Notes under the pieces: model-generated
The model's input: only the letters and a program-made list of their open reading frames with translations
Databases searched by the model: none
Told to the model about the DNA's origin: nothing
Shown: in pieces, positions 8,227 through 16,795 of the stretch
Position numbering within the stretch: position 1 is the first letter of the stretch
How the letters are laid out: every line of letters starts with the position of its first letter
Source: Brumimicrobium aurantiacum
GTDB taxonomy: Bacteria > Bacteroidota > Bacteroidia > Flavobacteriales_D > Crocinitomicaceae
Assembly: GCF_003402975.1 (NCBI RefSeq)
Contig: NZ_QURB01000003.1
Coordinates: 62,001-126,000 of the forward strand
Reading direction: 5' to 3'
DNA: 64,000 nucleotides
Position numbers and translations under genes: made by a program

Positions 8227-9776
8227 TGGAAAATAGTATTCAAATTCAAGTATTGCCAGAGCAGTTGCACGATGAAAAATTCATTTTGCAATTGGCCAAT
8301 AAAAAGAACAGAGGAAGTAAAAAAGATTTACCTTTTTTCTATATCCGAAAACGTTCAATTGACGCACGTAAAAAGCCGGTTAAATATAATTTACAAGTTG
8401 TTTTAACGGAAGAAAAAACGAATTTAACAGTTCCTCATATAAAATTTGGTGATGTTTCAAATGCAAAACCAATTCACATCATTGGTGCCGGTCCTGCAGG
8501 GATGTTCGCCGCATTAGAAGCCATAGAACTTGGATTTAAACCTATTGTTTTCGAACGTGGTAAAGATGTGAGAGATAGAAGAAGAGACTTGGCTGCCATT
8601 AACAAAAACCATGTTGTTAATCCTGAATCGAACTACTGTTTTGGTGAAGGTGGTGCAGGAACTTATTCTGACGGAAAACTATATACCCGTTCAAAGAAAC
8701 GAGGAAATGTACTTAAGGTTTTAGAACTGTTTGTTCAGTTTGGCGCTCCTTATGATATTCTTGTAGATGCACATCCACACATTGGAACAAATAAATTACC
8801 CGCCATCATTACGGCCATGCGAGAACAAATTCTTGCCTCTGGAGGAGAATTCCATTTCAATACTAAAGTTACAGATTTTGTTTTGGAAAATAATCAACTA
8901 GTAGGCTTGGAATTGAATCAGAAGGAAACTACTGCTGTTGATCATGTAATTTTAGCAACAGGGCATTCTGCTCGAGATATATTTCATTTATTGCATGAGA
9001 AAAACATTAAAGTTGAAGCCAAAGGTTTTGCATTAGGTGTACGTATTGAACATGCTCAAGATTTAATTGATCAAATTCAATATCACGGACGATTAAATGA
9101 TGAATTATTACCACCTGCAACTTATGGCTTGGTCACGCAAGTCAATAAAACCGGGGTTTACTCTTTCTGTATGTGTCCAGGTGGAATCGTTGCTCCGTGT
9201 GCTACAGCTCCTGGAGAGGTTGTAACAAATGGTTGGTCTCCTTCAAAGAGAAATAATCCATATTCAAACTCAGGAATAGTCGTTGAAATTGATCCTACAC
9301 GATTGCCTAATTATAATGAGAAAAACCCTTTGGTGGGATTAGAGTTTCAAGCTTCAGTAGAGAAAGCATGTTGGGAAGCTGCAGGAAAAACACAAGCTGT
9401 TCCAGCCCAAAGAATGGTGGATTTTGTAAAAGGTAGAGTTTCTAAAGACCTACCAAAAAGTAGTTATCAACCAGGAATGACGAGTGTGGATTTAAATAAA
9501 GTACTGCCTCCATTTATTGCAAATAATTTAAGACAAGCTTTTAAAGATTTTGGAAGAAAAATGACAGGGTATCTTACCAATGATGCTGTTTTAATGGCTC
9601 CAGAATCAAGAACATCTTCTCCAGTTGCAATACCAAGAGATAAAGAAAGTTTACAGCATGTTGAGATCCAAGGTTTGTATCCTTGTGGTGAGGGAGCAGG
9701 TTATGCAGGAGGTATTGCCTCTGCTGCAGTTGACGGACTAAATTGTGTTCAGGCCATTATTAGAAATCAAAAATAA
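8226..9776 (+). CDS. FAD-dependent dehydrogenase (COG2509 family)
   Basis: Flavoprotein of about 516 residues. After about 80 N-terminal residues of the family's alpha/beta cap comes the FAD dinucleotide loop IIGAGPAGMFAALEAIELG, then ERGKDVRDRRRD and NYCFGEGGAGTYSDGKLYTR, which mark the uncharacterised COG2509 dehydrogenases. The C-terminal FAD motif is YPCGEGAGYAGGIASAAVDGL. The substrate is unknown. ATG 8226 is chosen because it couples to the porT stop (TAATG); an in-frame TTG at 8196 would lie inside porT. Confidence 0.85.
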   Translation: MENSIQIQVLPEQLHDEKFILQLANKKNRGSKKDLPFFYIRKRSIDARKKPVKYNLQVVLTEEKTNLTVPHIKFGDVSNAKPIHIIGAGPAGMFAALEAIELGFKPIVFERGKDVRDRRRDLAAINKNHVVNPESNYCFGEGGAGTYSDGKLYTRSKKRGNVLKVLELFVQFGAPYDILVDAHPHIGTNKLPAIITAMREQILASGGEFHFNTKVTDFVLENNQLVGLELNQKETTAVDHVILATGHSARDIFHLLHEKNIKVEAKGFALGVRIEHAQDLIDQIQYHGRLNDELLPPATYGLVTQVNKTGVYSFCMCPGGIVAPCATAPGEVVTNGWSPSKRNNPYSNSGIVVEIDPTRLPNYNEKNPLVGLEFQASVEKACWEAAGKTQAVPAQRMVDFVKGRVSKDLPKSSYQPGMTSVDLNKVLPPFIANNLRQAFKDFGRKMTGYLTNDAVLMAPESRTSSPVAIPRDKESLQHVEIQGLYPCGEGAGYAGGIASAAVDGLNCVQAIIRNQK

Positions 9777-9836
9777 ACTACTTTTTAGAATTAAGTGTTT
9801 GTAAACTGTGTCTTATGGTAAATTAAACACATTCTT

Positions 9837-10037
9837 ATGAATTCATTGACAAAATGATCTCTTTTGATTGCTTCCTTGTTTTTTCTTTTGTCAACTGCAT
9901 TTGAAAATAAAGGGATTAGGGCAGTTTATGAAGTAGGTGAATCAAATCGTTTTCATCAAAATTGGAAGATTTTAAAGAATGGAATGGTAATAATGTCGAG
10001 AAATAAATTTGCTTTTTATACGCTTCATAAACAATAG
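9837..10037 (+). pseudogene. small secreted-protein gene interrupted by one in-frame TGA
   Basis: From ATG 9837 the frame reads six codons (MNSLTK), a TGA at 9855-9857, then 59 more codons to TAG at 10035. Without the TGA it would encode 66 residues with a good signal peptide: Lys, then SLLIASLFFLLSTAFE, then a short polar mature part (AVYEVGESNRFHQNWKIL). Only one base change (for example CGA to TGA) breaks it, so the decay is recent. An alternative is a TTG start at 9864, which would lose the basic N-terminus. No homologue is recognised. Confidence 0.5.
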
Positions 10038-10048
10038 ATAATCATTGA

Positions 10049-10768
10049 TTATCGACGAGCAAACTCTGAGAGAAAAACTGAAGTTGCCATAGCAACATTC
10101 AAAGATTCTCCTTTCCCGAATTTAGGAATGGTAACAGGTTCTGTGATCAATGGAAGAAGGCTATCTTGAATGCCGTTTCCTTCATTTCCCATTACCAAAA
10201 TTCCTTTTTTCTCGATCTTCTTTTGGTAGATGTTTTCGCCTTCTAATAATGATCCGTAAATCGGTAAATCTGTTTTTTCAAAAACTTCTTTCAAATCCGT
10301 GTATTCAATACTAACGTTAAATATAGCTCCCATGGAGGCTTGCACAACTTTAGGATTATAACAGTCTACAGTTTCTTTGGAAGCAATGATTTTTTCTACC
10401 CCAAACCATGCAGCTAAACGTAGAATTGTTCCTAAATTACCTGGGTCTTGAATGGTGTCTAATGCAATATAAAATTCTGATTCCTCTTGAGAAGTAGGCA
10501 AGTAACTACAAATGGCAACTTGCTTTTGAGGATGCTTTAAAGTAGAGATTTGTCCTAATGATTTTTGATCTATTTCAACAAAAGAAACATGTTCAGGCAA
10601 AGCTTTAAATTCATTTTCAATACCGTAAATGTTCATCAAACAATCTGGAGCATGCTGGATGGCTTCGGAAATCATTTTTGGTCCTTCGATAGTGAACTGA
10701 GCATTTAAGTCCCGAAATTTTTTTTTATGTAACGAACGAATGTATTTGATTTGTTGTTTTGAAATCAT
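10049..10768 (-). CDS. SpoU/TrmH-family RNA 2'-O-methyltransferase
   Basis: SPOUT-class methyltransferase of 239 residues. The N-terminal substrate-binding part opens MISKQQIKYIRSLHKKKFRD and is followed by FTIEGPKMISEAI. The knotted catalytic domain has the three SpoU motifs: LDTIQDPGNLGTILRLAAWFG, ILVMGNEGNGI, and IPKFGKGESLNVAMATSVFLSEF. Members methylate ribose in tRNA or rRNA; the target nucleotide cannot be told. The neighbouring tamL gene is a common Bacteroidota partner. Confidence 0.9.
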   Translation of the reverse strand: MISKQQIKYIRSLHKKKFRDLNAQFTIEGPKMISEAIQHAPDCLMNIYGIENEFKALPEHVSFVEIDQKSLGQISTLKHPQKQVAICSYLPTSQEESEFYIALDTIQDPGNLGTILRLAAWFGVEKIIASKETVDCYNPKVVQASMGAIFNVSIEYTDLKEVFEKTDLPIYGSLLEGENIYQKKIEKKGILVMGNEGNGIQDSLLPLITEPVTIPKFGKGESLNVAMATSVFLSEFARR

Positions 10769-10899
10769 AATTGCAAGAGATAATTCTGATGTAAAAATAG
10801 GAATGTTTTAGGGGAATCGACAATTAACAATTGCTTTTTGTGATAACTTTAAACCAGTATTCCTTACATTCGAATAAAAACAAACTATTAGGGTAAAAA

Positions 10900-11194
10900 A
10901 TGAGGTTAATAGCTTTTCTTACTTTAATCATGATTTCTTTAAATTTTCAAGGTTTTTCTCAGAATATTTCTTCGGTTGTCGTATTTGGTTTTAATTGGAG
11001 AGTAGGGAATGTTAGGGTTGAAATAGTAAATCCGGATTACTCAGTAGAAATAACGGATTATGGCAAGAAAGAAAAGAGAAATCTATTGGTTGAAATAAAA
11101 AAAGAGCTCAATTTATGCTTAAGATGAAAGTACTAAGGAGTTTAGATATACCTATATTTTAGTTAAGAAGGATAATTTGACAAATAACAATTGA
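10900..11194 (+). pseudogene. small secreted-protein gene with a C-terminal frameshift
   Basis: The intact frame 10900-11127 gives 75 residues: a clear signal peptide (MRLIAFLTLIMISLNFQGFSQ) and then VFGFNWRVGNVRVEIVNPDYSVEI. It stops at 11125. One base out of frame, a protein-like reading continues from 11123 to TGA 11192 (DESTKEFRYTYILVKKDNLTNNN). A one-base insertion near 11110-11127 would explain both, restoring a product of about 97 residues. It may instead be a genuine 75-residue protein. Family not recognised. Confidence 0.5.
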
Positions 11195-11232
11195 TAATTT
11201 TCAAAACATACAATTTATAATCAGCTGATTCG

Positions 11233-11240
11233 TATTTTTG
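11233..11240 (+). promoter_or_regulatory. -7 promoter box before tamL
   Basis: TATTTTTG fits TAnnTTTG and overlaps the in-frame TTG at 11238, making that TTG an unlikely start. It would place transcription initiation next to GTG 11247. Confidence 0.3.
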
Positions 11241-11246
11241 TCTGTT

Positions 11247-13913
11247 GTGAGGCGAATATTTTCCTATATAATTTTAACGCTATTCATCTGGTTTATTTCA
11301 GCATGTAATATTACCCGTAATGTTCCAGATGGTTACTACCTTTTGGTTTCAAATGATATTGATGTACCCAATGGAACCGAGGTGGATAAAGATGAAATAG
11401 AAGATGTAATTCGCCAGCGTCCAAATCATAGAACAATTGGATTCCGCTTGCGTTTGAGGGCTTTTAATACGATAGATTCTACCAAAGCACAACAAGATGC
11501 ACAGGATCGCCTTCAAAAGAATATAAAAAAAAATAAAAGGCGTTTAGCCCGTCAGGAGAAAATCAATAAAAGAAGAATTAAAAGGGCACTAAAACGTGGG
11601 GAGGACTTTTACAAGCCTAAAGAAATTGAACTCAAAGATACAATTGATCCACGACCAACTTTCAGAGAAAGAATTAAATATGAATATGGTGAAGCCCCTG
11701 TGATTTATGATTCAGCTTCTATGATTAATTCTAAAGAACAGATTGAATTGTTTATGGTGAAAAAAGGATACTTTGATGCTAAAGTGCGTACAGAGGTGAG
11801 CTTGAAATCCGAAAAAAAACACGCCGATGTTGATTATATTATTACTCCAAAAACGGCATACATAGTTGATTCATTATTTTTAAGAACCAGTAATAGCATT
11901 GTAGAGAAAACATATAGAAAGTACCTAGAGGAAGGAGAAAATGTTTTAATTCCACCATTTCGATTTGACTCTGAGGGTTTAGGAAATATGCGTAAATCAT
12001 TGACTGATTTTATGAAAAATAGTTCAGTTTATGGTTTTAAGGAAAGCTATATCTCTTTTGAAGTGGACACCTTAGGTGGAAATGATACAATACAAGTGGC
12101 TATAGACATTTCAAAGAGAATAGTAGGAAAAGATGAAAATGAAAGGGTAAAACCATTTGTGAATACGAGAATTAACGAAGTCGTTTTTCACTTGATGGAT
12201 ACCTTAAATTATCCAGGGAACTTCCAAAAAGAACAACTCGATCCTCGAGGAATTAAGCTTGGTCCCTATGAGGATATTCCAACCTTTGATACCTTACGAT
12301 ACGATTGGTACGATGGAAAAAATGAGAAATATCGAACCGCAACATTTTTATACAATGGTAAATTAACAACTAAACCTGAACTCATAGAATTTCAAAACTA
12401 TTTGGAAGAAAATAATTATTACAAAGGAGATTATGTCTCACAATCTTATAATCGTTTGATGAATTTAAATATTTTCAAAACGGTAAGACCTGAGTTGATA
12501 GAAAATGATTACAACACCATAGATGTTCATTATTATTTAACACCATTAGAACAAAGGACATTTAGTTTCGAGCCGAAAGCCACTCATTCCAATAGTTTTT
12601 TAGGAGTTTCAACGTCTTTGAATTATATTAATAGAAACTTATATCGTTCAGGAAATCGATTGAAAATTAGTTTTAGTGGAGGTTTTGAGTCACTACCAGA
12701 TGTCTTTTCAACAAGTGATGAATCGAAAGTAATCAATGATGAAACACGAAGTTTAAATACCATTGAGTTTGGACCTTCATTTGAATTGGAATTGCCAGGG
12801 TTGTATCCCATAGGATTGAAACGTTTGTCGAAAAATCAAAATCCTGTAACCACTTTTTCTGGTGCATATAGTTATCAGCAGAGACCTGAATTTAAAAGAC
12901 AAACCATTCAAGTGAATTACCTTTGGAAATTCTATGATATTGCACGATCACAATTATTTACAGTGGGTATACCTGTGATTGGTGGAATTCAATTTGTAAG
13001 AATTGATAAAACAGAAAGTTTTGAAGAACGTCTTGAAGAACAAAATGATTTATTTTTAATAAACGCTTACAGCAATCAGGCCATTTATAAAGATGTTGCA
13101 TTGAATTATAGCTACAATAATCCTAATCTAAATGAAGGAAAAATGATCTTTAATTATGGATTTAGTTTTGATGTTGCGGGGATGGCAATGAGTTTGATTA
13201 CCCAGAATAATGAAGTGAATGAAAATGGATATAAAGAATTTTTAGGACAACGCTATTCTCAATTTGTGCGACTTGACAATAATTTCACCTTACATCAATA
13301 CCTAAATGAAAAGTCTTTCCATTATCGTCTACAAGTAGGAGCAGGAGTTCCCTTAGAAAACAACGGACCAAGTTTACCTTTTGATTATAGTTTTTTTGGT
13401 GGTGGTTCTAACGATAACAGAGGTTTTCGAGCAAGATCTTTAGGTCCTGGTGTGTACAAATATTACCTCGATTCAAATAGTACTGTAACTGAAATGGGAG
13501 ATATGCGATTGGGAGCTTCTGCTGAATTTCGATTTAAAGTTTCGAGCTTAATTGAAGGAGCAATTTTTAGTGATGCTGGAAATGTGTGGACTTATAACGA
13601 AGATGTGAACAGATCTGGTGGACAAATTACCACGGATTTTTATAAGCAAATGAGTGTGTCTGGTGGACTTGGAGTACGTTTAGATTTTAGCTTTTTAATT
13701 GTTCGTTTAGATTTCGGTATTCCACTAAGAAACCCTGCCTTGCCGGATAAAGCTAAATGGATTTTCCAAAGTCGAGATCCTTATTATCAAGAGGCTAAAG
13801 ATGAATGGGGTATCGATCCAAATACGGGAGATTACTATTATAAAAATGATGACTTTAACTTCCCTAAACCATTTCAACCCCAAATTCATATTGCCATTGG
13901 TTATCCGTTCTAA
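11247..13913 (+). CDS. tamL: TamL-type outer-membrane assembly lipoprotein (Omp85/BamA family)
   Basis: Omp85-superfamily protein of 888 residues. A signal peptide ends in lipobox I-S-A-C, giving the lipidated TamA variant of Bacteroidota called TamL, thought to work with TamB in outer-membrane homeostasis. After NITRNVPDGYYLL come POTRA-like repeats (to about residue 440), including a Lys/Arg-rich insert (KNIKKNKRRLARQEKINKRR). The C-terminal barrel has the Omp85 lid motif FGGGSNDNRGFRARSLGPG (VRGF equivalent) and ends in a strand with final Phe. Start chosen at GTG 11247; TTG 11238 lies in a promoter-like box. Confidence 0.88.
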   Translation: MRRIFSYIILTLFIWFISACNITRNVPDGYYLLVSNDIDVPNGTEVDKDEIEDVIRQRPNHRTIGFRLRLRAFNTIDSTKAQQDAQDRLQKNIKKNKRRLARQEKINKRRIKRALKRGEDFYKPKEIELKDTIDPRPTFRERIKYEYGEAPVIYDSASMINSKEQIELFMVKKGYFDAKVRTEVSLKSEKKHADVDYIITPKTAYIVDSLFLRTSNSIVEKTYRKYLEEGENVLIPPFRFDSEGLGNMRKSLTDFMKNSSVYGFKESYISFEVDTLGGNDTIQVAIDISKRIVGKDENERVKPFVNTRINEVVFHLMDTLNYPGNFQKEQLDPRGIKLGPYEDIPTFDTLRYDWYDGKNEKYRTATFLYNGKLTTKPELIEFQNYLEENNYYKGDYVSQSYNRLMNLNIFKTVRPELIENDYNTIDVHYYLTPLEQRTFSFEPKATHSNSFLGVSTSLNYINRNLYRSGNRLKISFSGGFESLPDVFSTSDESKVINDETRSLNTIEFGPSFELELPGLYPIGLKRLSKNQNPVTTFSGAYSYQQRPEFKRQTIQVNYLWKFYDIARSQLFTVGIPVIGGIQFVRIDKTESFEERLEEQNDLFLINAYSNQAIYKDVALNYSYNNPNLNEGKMIFNYGFSFDVAGMAMSLITQNNEVNENGYKEFLGQRYSQFVRLDNNFTLHQYLNEKSFHYRLQVGAGVPLENNGPSLPFDYSFFGGGSNDNRGFRARSLGPGVYKYYLDSNSTVTEMGDMRLGASAEFRFKVSSLIEGAIFSDAGNVWTYNEDVNRSGGQITTDFYKQMSVSGGLGVRLDFSFLIVRLDFGIPLRNPALPDKAKWIFQSRDPYYQEAKDEWGIDPNTGDYYYKNDDFNFPKPFQPQIHIAIGYPF

Positions 13914-14054
13914 CTGTGTTTTTTTTGCATTAACATTAAACCTTTTTTTCATCTCTTTGTCTTCTTGATGAATAGATTATAATTGTGTTTAATTCGATCT
14001 GTTTTTTTTCGAAAAATTGGGACGACTTAATTCGATATTAGGTTTAATTTCTAC

Positions 14055-14062
14055 TAACTTTG
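14055..14062 (+). promoter_or_regulatory. -7 promoter box before the DUF4494 operon
   Basis: TAACTTTG matches TAnnTTTG, 40 bases upstream of the ATG at 14103. Confidence 0.5.
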
Positions 14063-14102
14063 TTGGTCTAAATTTGAGCAATAATAAAATTAATATAGAG
14101 TT

Positions 14103-14711
14103 ATGAATAATTGGTTTACAGTTAAAGTAAAATACACCAAACAATTGGAAGATGGGCGTTTAAAACGTGTTACAGAACCATATTTGGTAGACTCAGTTTC
14201 ATTTACTGATGCTGAAGCACGCATCTATGAGGAAGTTGGACAAAATGTTACAGGTGAATTTTTAATCACTGGAATTACCAAAACTGAGTATGCTGATATC
14301 TTTTATTATGAAGATTCTGATGACTGGTACAAATGCAAATTAACTTATGTTTCCATTGACGGAGACGAAGGAAAAGAGAAAAAAATCACAAGTAATTTCT
14401 TGGTAACTGCATCAAGTGTTAAAGAAGCTTTTGAAAGAATCAAAGAAAGTTTAAGTGATATGACAGTTACTTTTGAAGTTCCTGCAATTAGCTTGACTTC
14501 TATTGTTGAGGTATTGCCTTACAATCCTGATATGGATGTAGAGATTGGTAGAAGACCTCTTGAAGAAGGAGAAGAATTGGTGAATACACCAAGTGAATCA
14601 ACTTACGAAGAGGAGGAATTGGAAGCTGAAGAAGCATCAAATGAGGAGGTGTCTGAAGAATCTTATGATGAAGAGGAAGAAGACGTTAACTTTGAAGACG
14701 AAACAAAATAA
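14103..14711 (+). CDS. DUF4494 domain protein with acidic tail
   Basis: Cytoplasmic protein of 202 residues. Residues 1-145 match the Bacteroidota family DUF4494 (MNNWFTVKVKYTKQLEDGRLKRVTEPYLVDS; a repeated unit with F-T-D-A-E-A-R and V-K-E-A-F-E-R). The last 60 residues are an extremely acidic, probably disordered tail (runs of Glu with Asp, Ser and Tyr). Function is unknown; no enzyme motif is visible. First gene of a tight operon with pdxH and an M16 protease. Confidence 0.85.
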   Translation: MNNWFTVKVKYTKQLEDGRLKRVTEPYLVDSVSFTDAEARIYEEVGQNVTGEFLITGITKTEYADIFYYEDSDDWYKCKLTYVSIDGDEGKEKKITSNFLVTASSVKEAFERIKESLSDMTVTFEVPAISLTSIVEVLPYNPDMDVEIGRRPLEEGEELVNTPSESTYEEEELEAEEASNEEVSEESYDEEEEDVNFEDETK

Positions 14712-14714
14712 TTC

Positions 14715-15374
14715 ATGAAAGAGTTTCTTGATATTTTACGCAATGACCATTCGGATTTTGACAAAGGAAAGTTGAATGATCAACTGAAAAGTATTGATCC
14801 AATTAAATTATTTCAAAAATGGTATCAAGAAGCTTTTGAAAAACAATGTCTTTCACCAAATTCAATGACCGTGAGTACTGTTGGGAAGGATCTTATGCCT
14901 TCTTCACGTATTGTCTATTTGAAAGAATTAATGGAAGAAGGACTTATATTTTATACCAATTACAACAGTAAAAAAGGTGAAAATATAGCAGTAAATCCAC
15001 AGGCTTCTGCATTGCTTTTTTGGGATGAATTATCTCGCCAAATTCGTGTTCAAGGAATTGTAGAAAAGGTTCCAGCTTTTATGTCTGATGATTATTTCGC
15101 TTCACGTCCTCGACCAAGTAAATTAGGTGCTTGGGCGTCTAAACAATCCAAAGAAATAGCAGATCGATCAAAGCTTGAAGATGTCTATCAAGAAATGGTT
15201 GAGCGTTTTAAAAACGAAGAAGTACCTCGACCTGAATTTTGGGGAGGGTATCTTATTCGACCTACTTACATCGAGTTTTGGCAAGGAAGACCAAGTCGAT
15301 TACATGATAGAATTTGTTTCCAAAAAGATGACGTTGAAGACCAAGATTGGAAGGTTTTACGTTTGAATCCTTAA
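14715..15374 (+). CDS. pdxH: pyridoxamine 5'-phosphate oxidase
   Basis: FMN-dependent oxidase (219 residues) converting pyridoxine or pyridoxamine phosphate to PLP. Visible are SMTVSTVGKDLMPSSRIVYLKEL, the FMN-binding FYTNYNSKKGENIAVNP and ALLFWDELSRQIRVQG, SRPRPSKLGAWASKQS, WGGYLIRPTYIEFWQGRPSRLHDR and the C-terminal RLNP, which is the classic PdxH end. It starts 3 bases after the DUF4494 gene. Confidence 0.97.
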   Translation: MKEFLDILRNDHSDFDKGKLNDQLKSIDPIKLFQKWYQEAFEKQCLSPNSMTVSTVGKDLMPSSRIVYLKELMEEGLIFYTNYNSKKGENIAVNPQASALLFWDELSRQIRVQGIVEKVPAFMSDDYFASRPRPSKLGAWASKQSKEIADRSKLEDVYQEMVERFKNEEVPRPEFWGGYLIRPTYIEFWQGRPSRLHDRICFQKDDVEDQDWKVLRLNP

Positions 15375-15383
15375 TCGTTTTTT

Positions 15384-16619
15384 ATGAATGTAGAGCCAAC
15401 TATTTTTCAATTAGACAATGGTATTCGTGTAGTCTATCTGCAAGATCCCTCAATGGTAGCTCATTTAGGAGTTACAGTTCGTGCGGGTTCGCGTTTCGAA
15501 TCTGAAAATGAAGAAGGTCTTGCTCACTTCTTGGAACATTGTATTTTTAAAGGAACTAAAAATAGACGCGCTTTTCATGTTTTGTCCCGCCTTGATTCTG
15601 TAGGAGGAGAGTTAAACGCTTATACTACGAAAGAGGAGATTTGTGTCTACAGTTCTTTTACGAAAGAACATTTAAAACGCGCTTCAGACCTTTTGGCGGA
15701 TATTCTTTTTAACTCGACATTTCCATCCAAGGAGGTAGAAAAAGAGAAAGAGGTCGTTTTGGACGAAATAAATTCCTATTTAGACAGTCCTTCTGATAAA
15801 ATATTTGATGATTTTGAATCGCATTTATTTCCAAATAATCCTTTAGGAAATAACATTCTAGGAACTGTTGAATCAGTTCAATCTTTCACCAAAGCTGATT
15901 TAGAACGTTACGTTAAAAAGTTCTTTTACCCTGAAAATATGGTGATTTCTTTTGTTGGTAACCTAAAATCATCAGTTGTTTTAAAGCAATTAAATAAAGA
16001 TTTTGGTCACTATTCCCACAAAGAAGATACAGCACAGCCTACCGCACCAAAAGAACTTGAGGCATTTAATATTGAAAGTCCAGAAGCCAATTATCAATCT
16101 CACCTCATGATAGGAGGACGAGCACCTGGGTATAATCATCCAGGTCGTCGTGTGTTCAATTTATTGATTAATATTTTGGGTGGACCAGCTTTAAATTCAA
16201 GACTGGGATTATCGATTCGAGAGAAATATGGCTACACCTATAATATTGACGCAAGTTATACTCCATTTGAAGAAGTAGGGTATTGGAACGTTTATGCCGG
16301 AACAGATCCAAAGTATCAAAAGAAAACCCTTCGACTAATAAAGAAGGAAATTCAACGATTTATTGACGAGCCGCTTACTGAGAATCAATTGAAGAAAGCC
16401 AAGCAACAAATGAAAGGACATTTGGCTTTGGGCATGGATAGTAATTCAGGTGTGATGTTGAATTTTGGAAAAAGTTTATTGGTTTTTAATCAAATTGATA
16501 CCCTTGAGGAAATCTATGAATCAATTGATAGCATTACTCCAGAAGAAATCCAGTCTATTGCACAAGAATTTATGTCCAACGATCAGGTTTCATCTCTAGT
16601 ATTCAGTGTTAAAAAGTGA
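15384..16619 (+). CDS. M16 family zinc peptidase
   Basis: Mitochondrial-processing-peptidase-like protease of 411 residues with inverted zinc motif H-F-L-E-H in EGLAHFLEHCIFKGT (near residue 52) and the downstream glutamate region VVLDEINSYLDSPSD. The C-terminal half carries the usual R/Y region (LSIREKYGYTYNIDASYTPF). No signal peptide, so probably cytoplasmic. It would clip small peptides or damaged proteins; substrate unknown. It follows pdxH by nine bases. Confidence 0.93.
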   Translation: MNVEPTIFQLDNGIRVVYLQDPSMVAHLGVTVRAGSRFESENEEGLAHFLEHCIFKGTKNRRAFHVLSRLDSVGGELNAYTTKEEICVYSSFTKEHLKRASDLLADILFNSTFPSKEVEKEKEVVLDEINSYLDSPSDKIFDDFESHLFPNNPLGNNILGTVESVQSFTKADLERYVKKFFYPENMVISFVGNLKSSVVLKQLNKDFGHYSHKEDTAQPTAPKELEAFNIESPEANYQSHLMIGGRAPGYNHPGRRVFNLLINILGGPALNSRLGLSIREKYGYTYNIDASYTPFEEVGYWNVYAGTDPKYQKKTLRLIKKEIQRFIDEPLTENQLKKAKQQMKGHLALGMDSNSGVMLNFGKSLLVFNQIDTLEEIYESIDSITPEEIQSIAQEFMSNDQVSSLVFSVKK

Positions 16620-16691
16620 AATAAAACATAATATCTCAAATTTATAAGTGTTATTATGATGTTTCGTCGAGGTTTTTTGGGTTTTAATCTA

Positions 16692-16699
16692 TAGTTTTG
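16692..16699 (+). promoter_or_regulatory. -7 promoter box before first histidine kinase
   Basis: TAGTTTTG fits TAnnTTTG, about 97 bases before the kinase ATG, leaving a leader of about 90 bases. Confidence 0.35.
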
Positions 16700-16795
16700 C
16701 GGAAAAATTATGCATTCATAGTAAAATGAATGGATTTTTAATTGATGAGTATCTAAGACTTTTATCATTCTTAATGCTCTAATATGTGAAAATTT

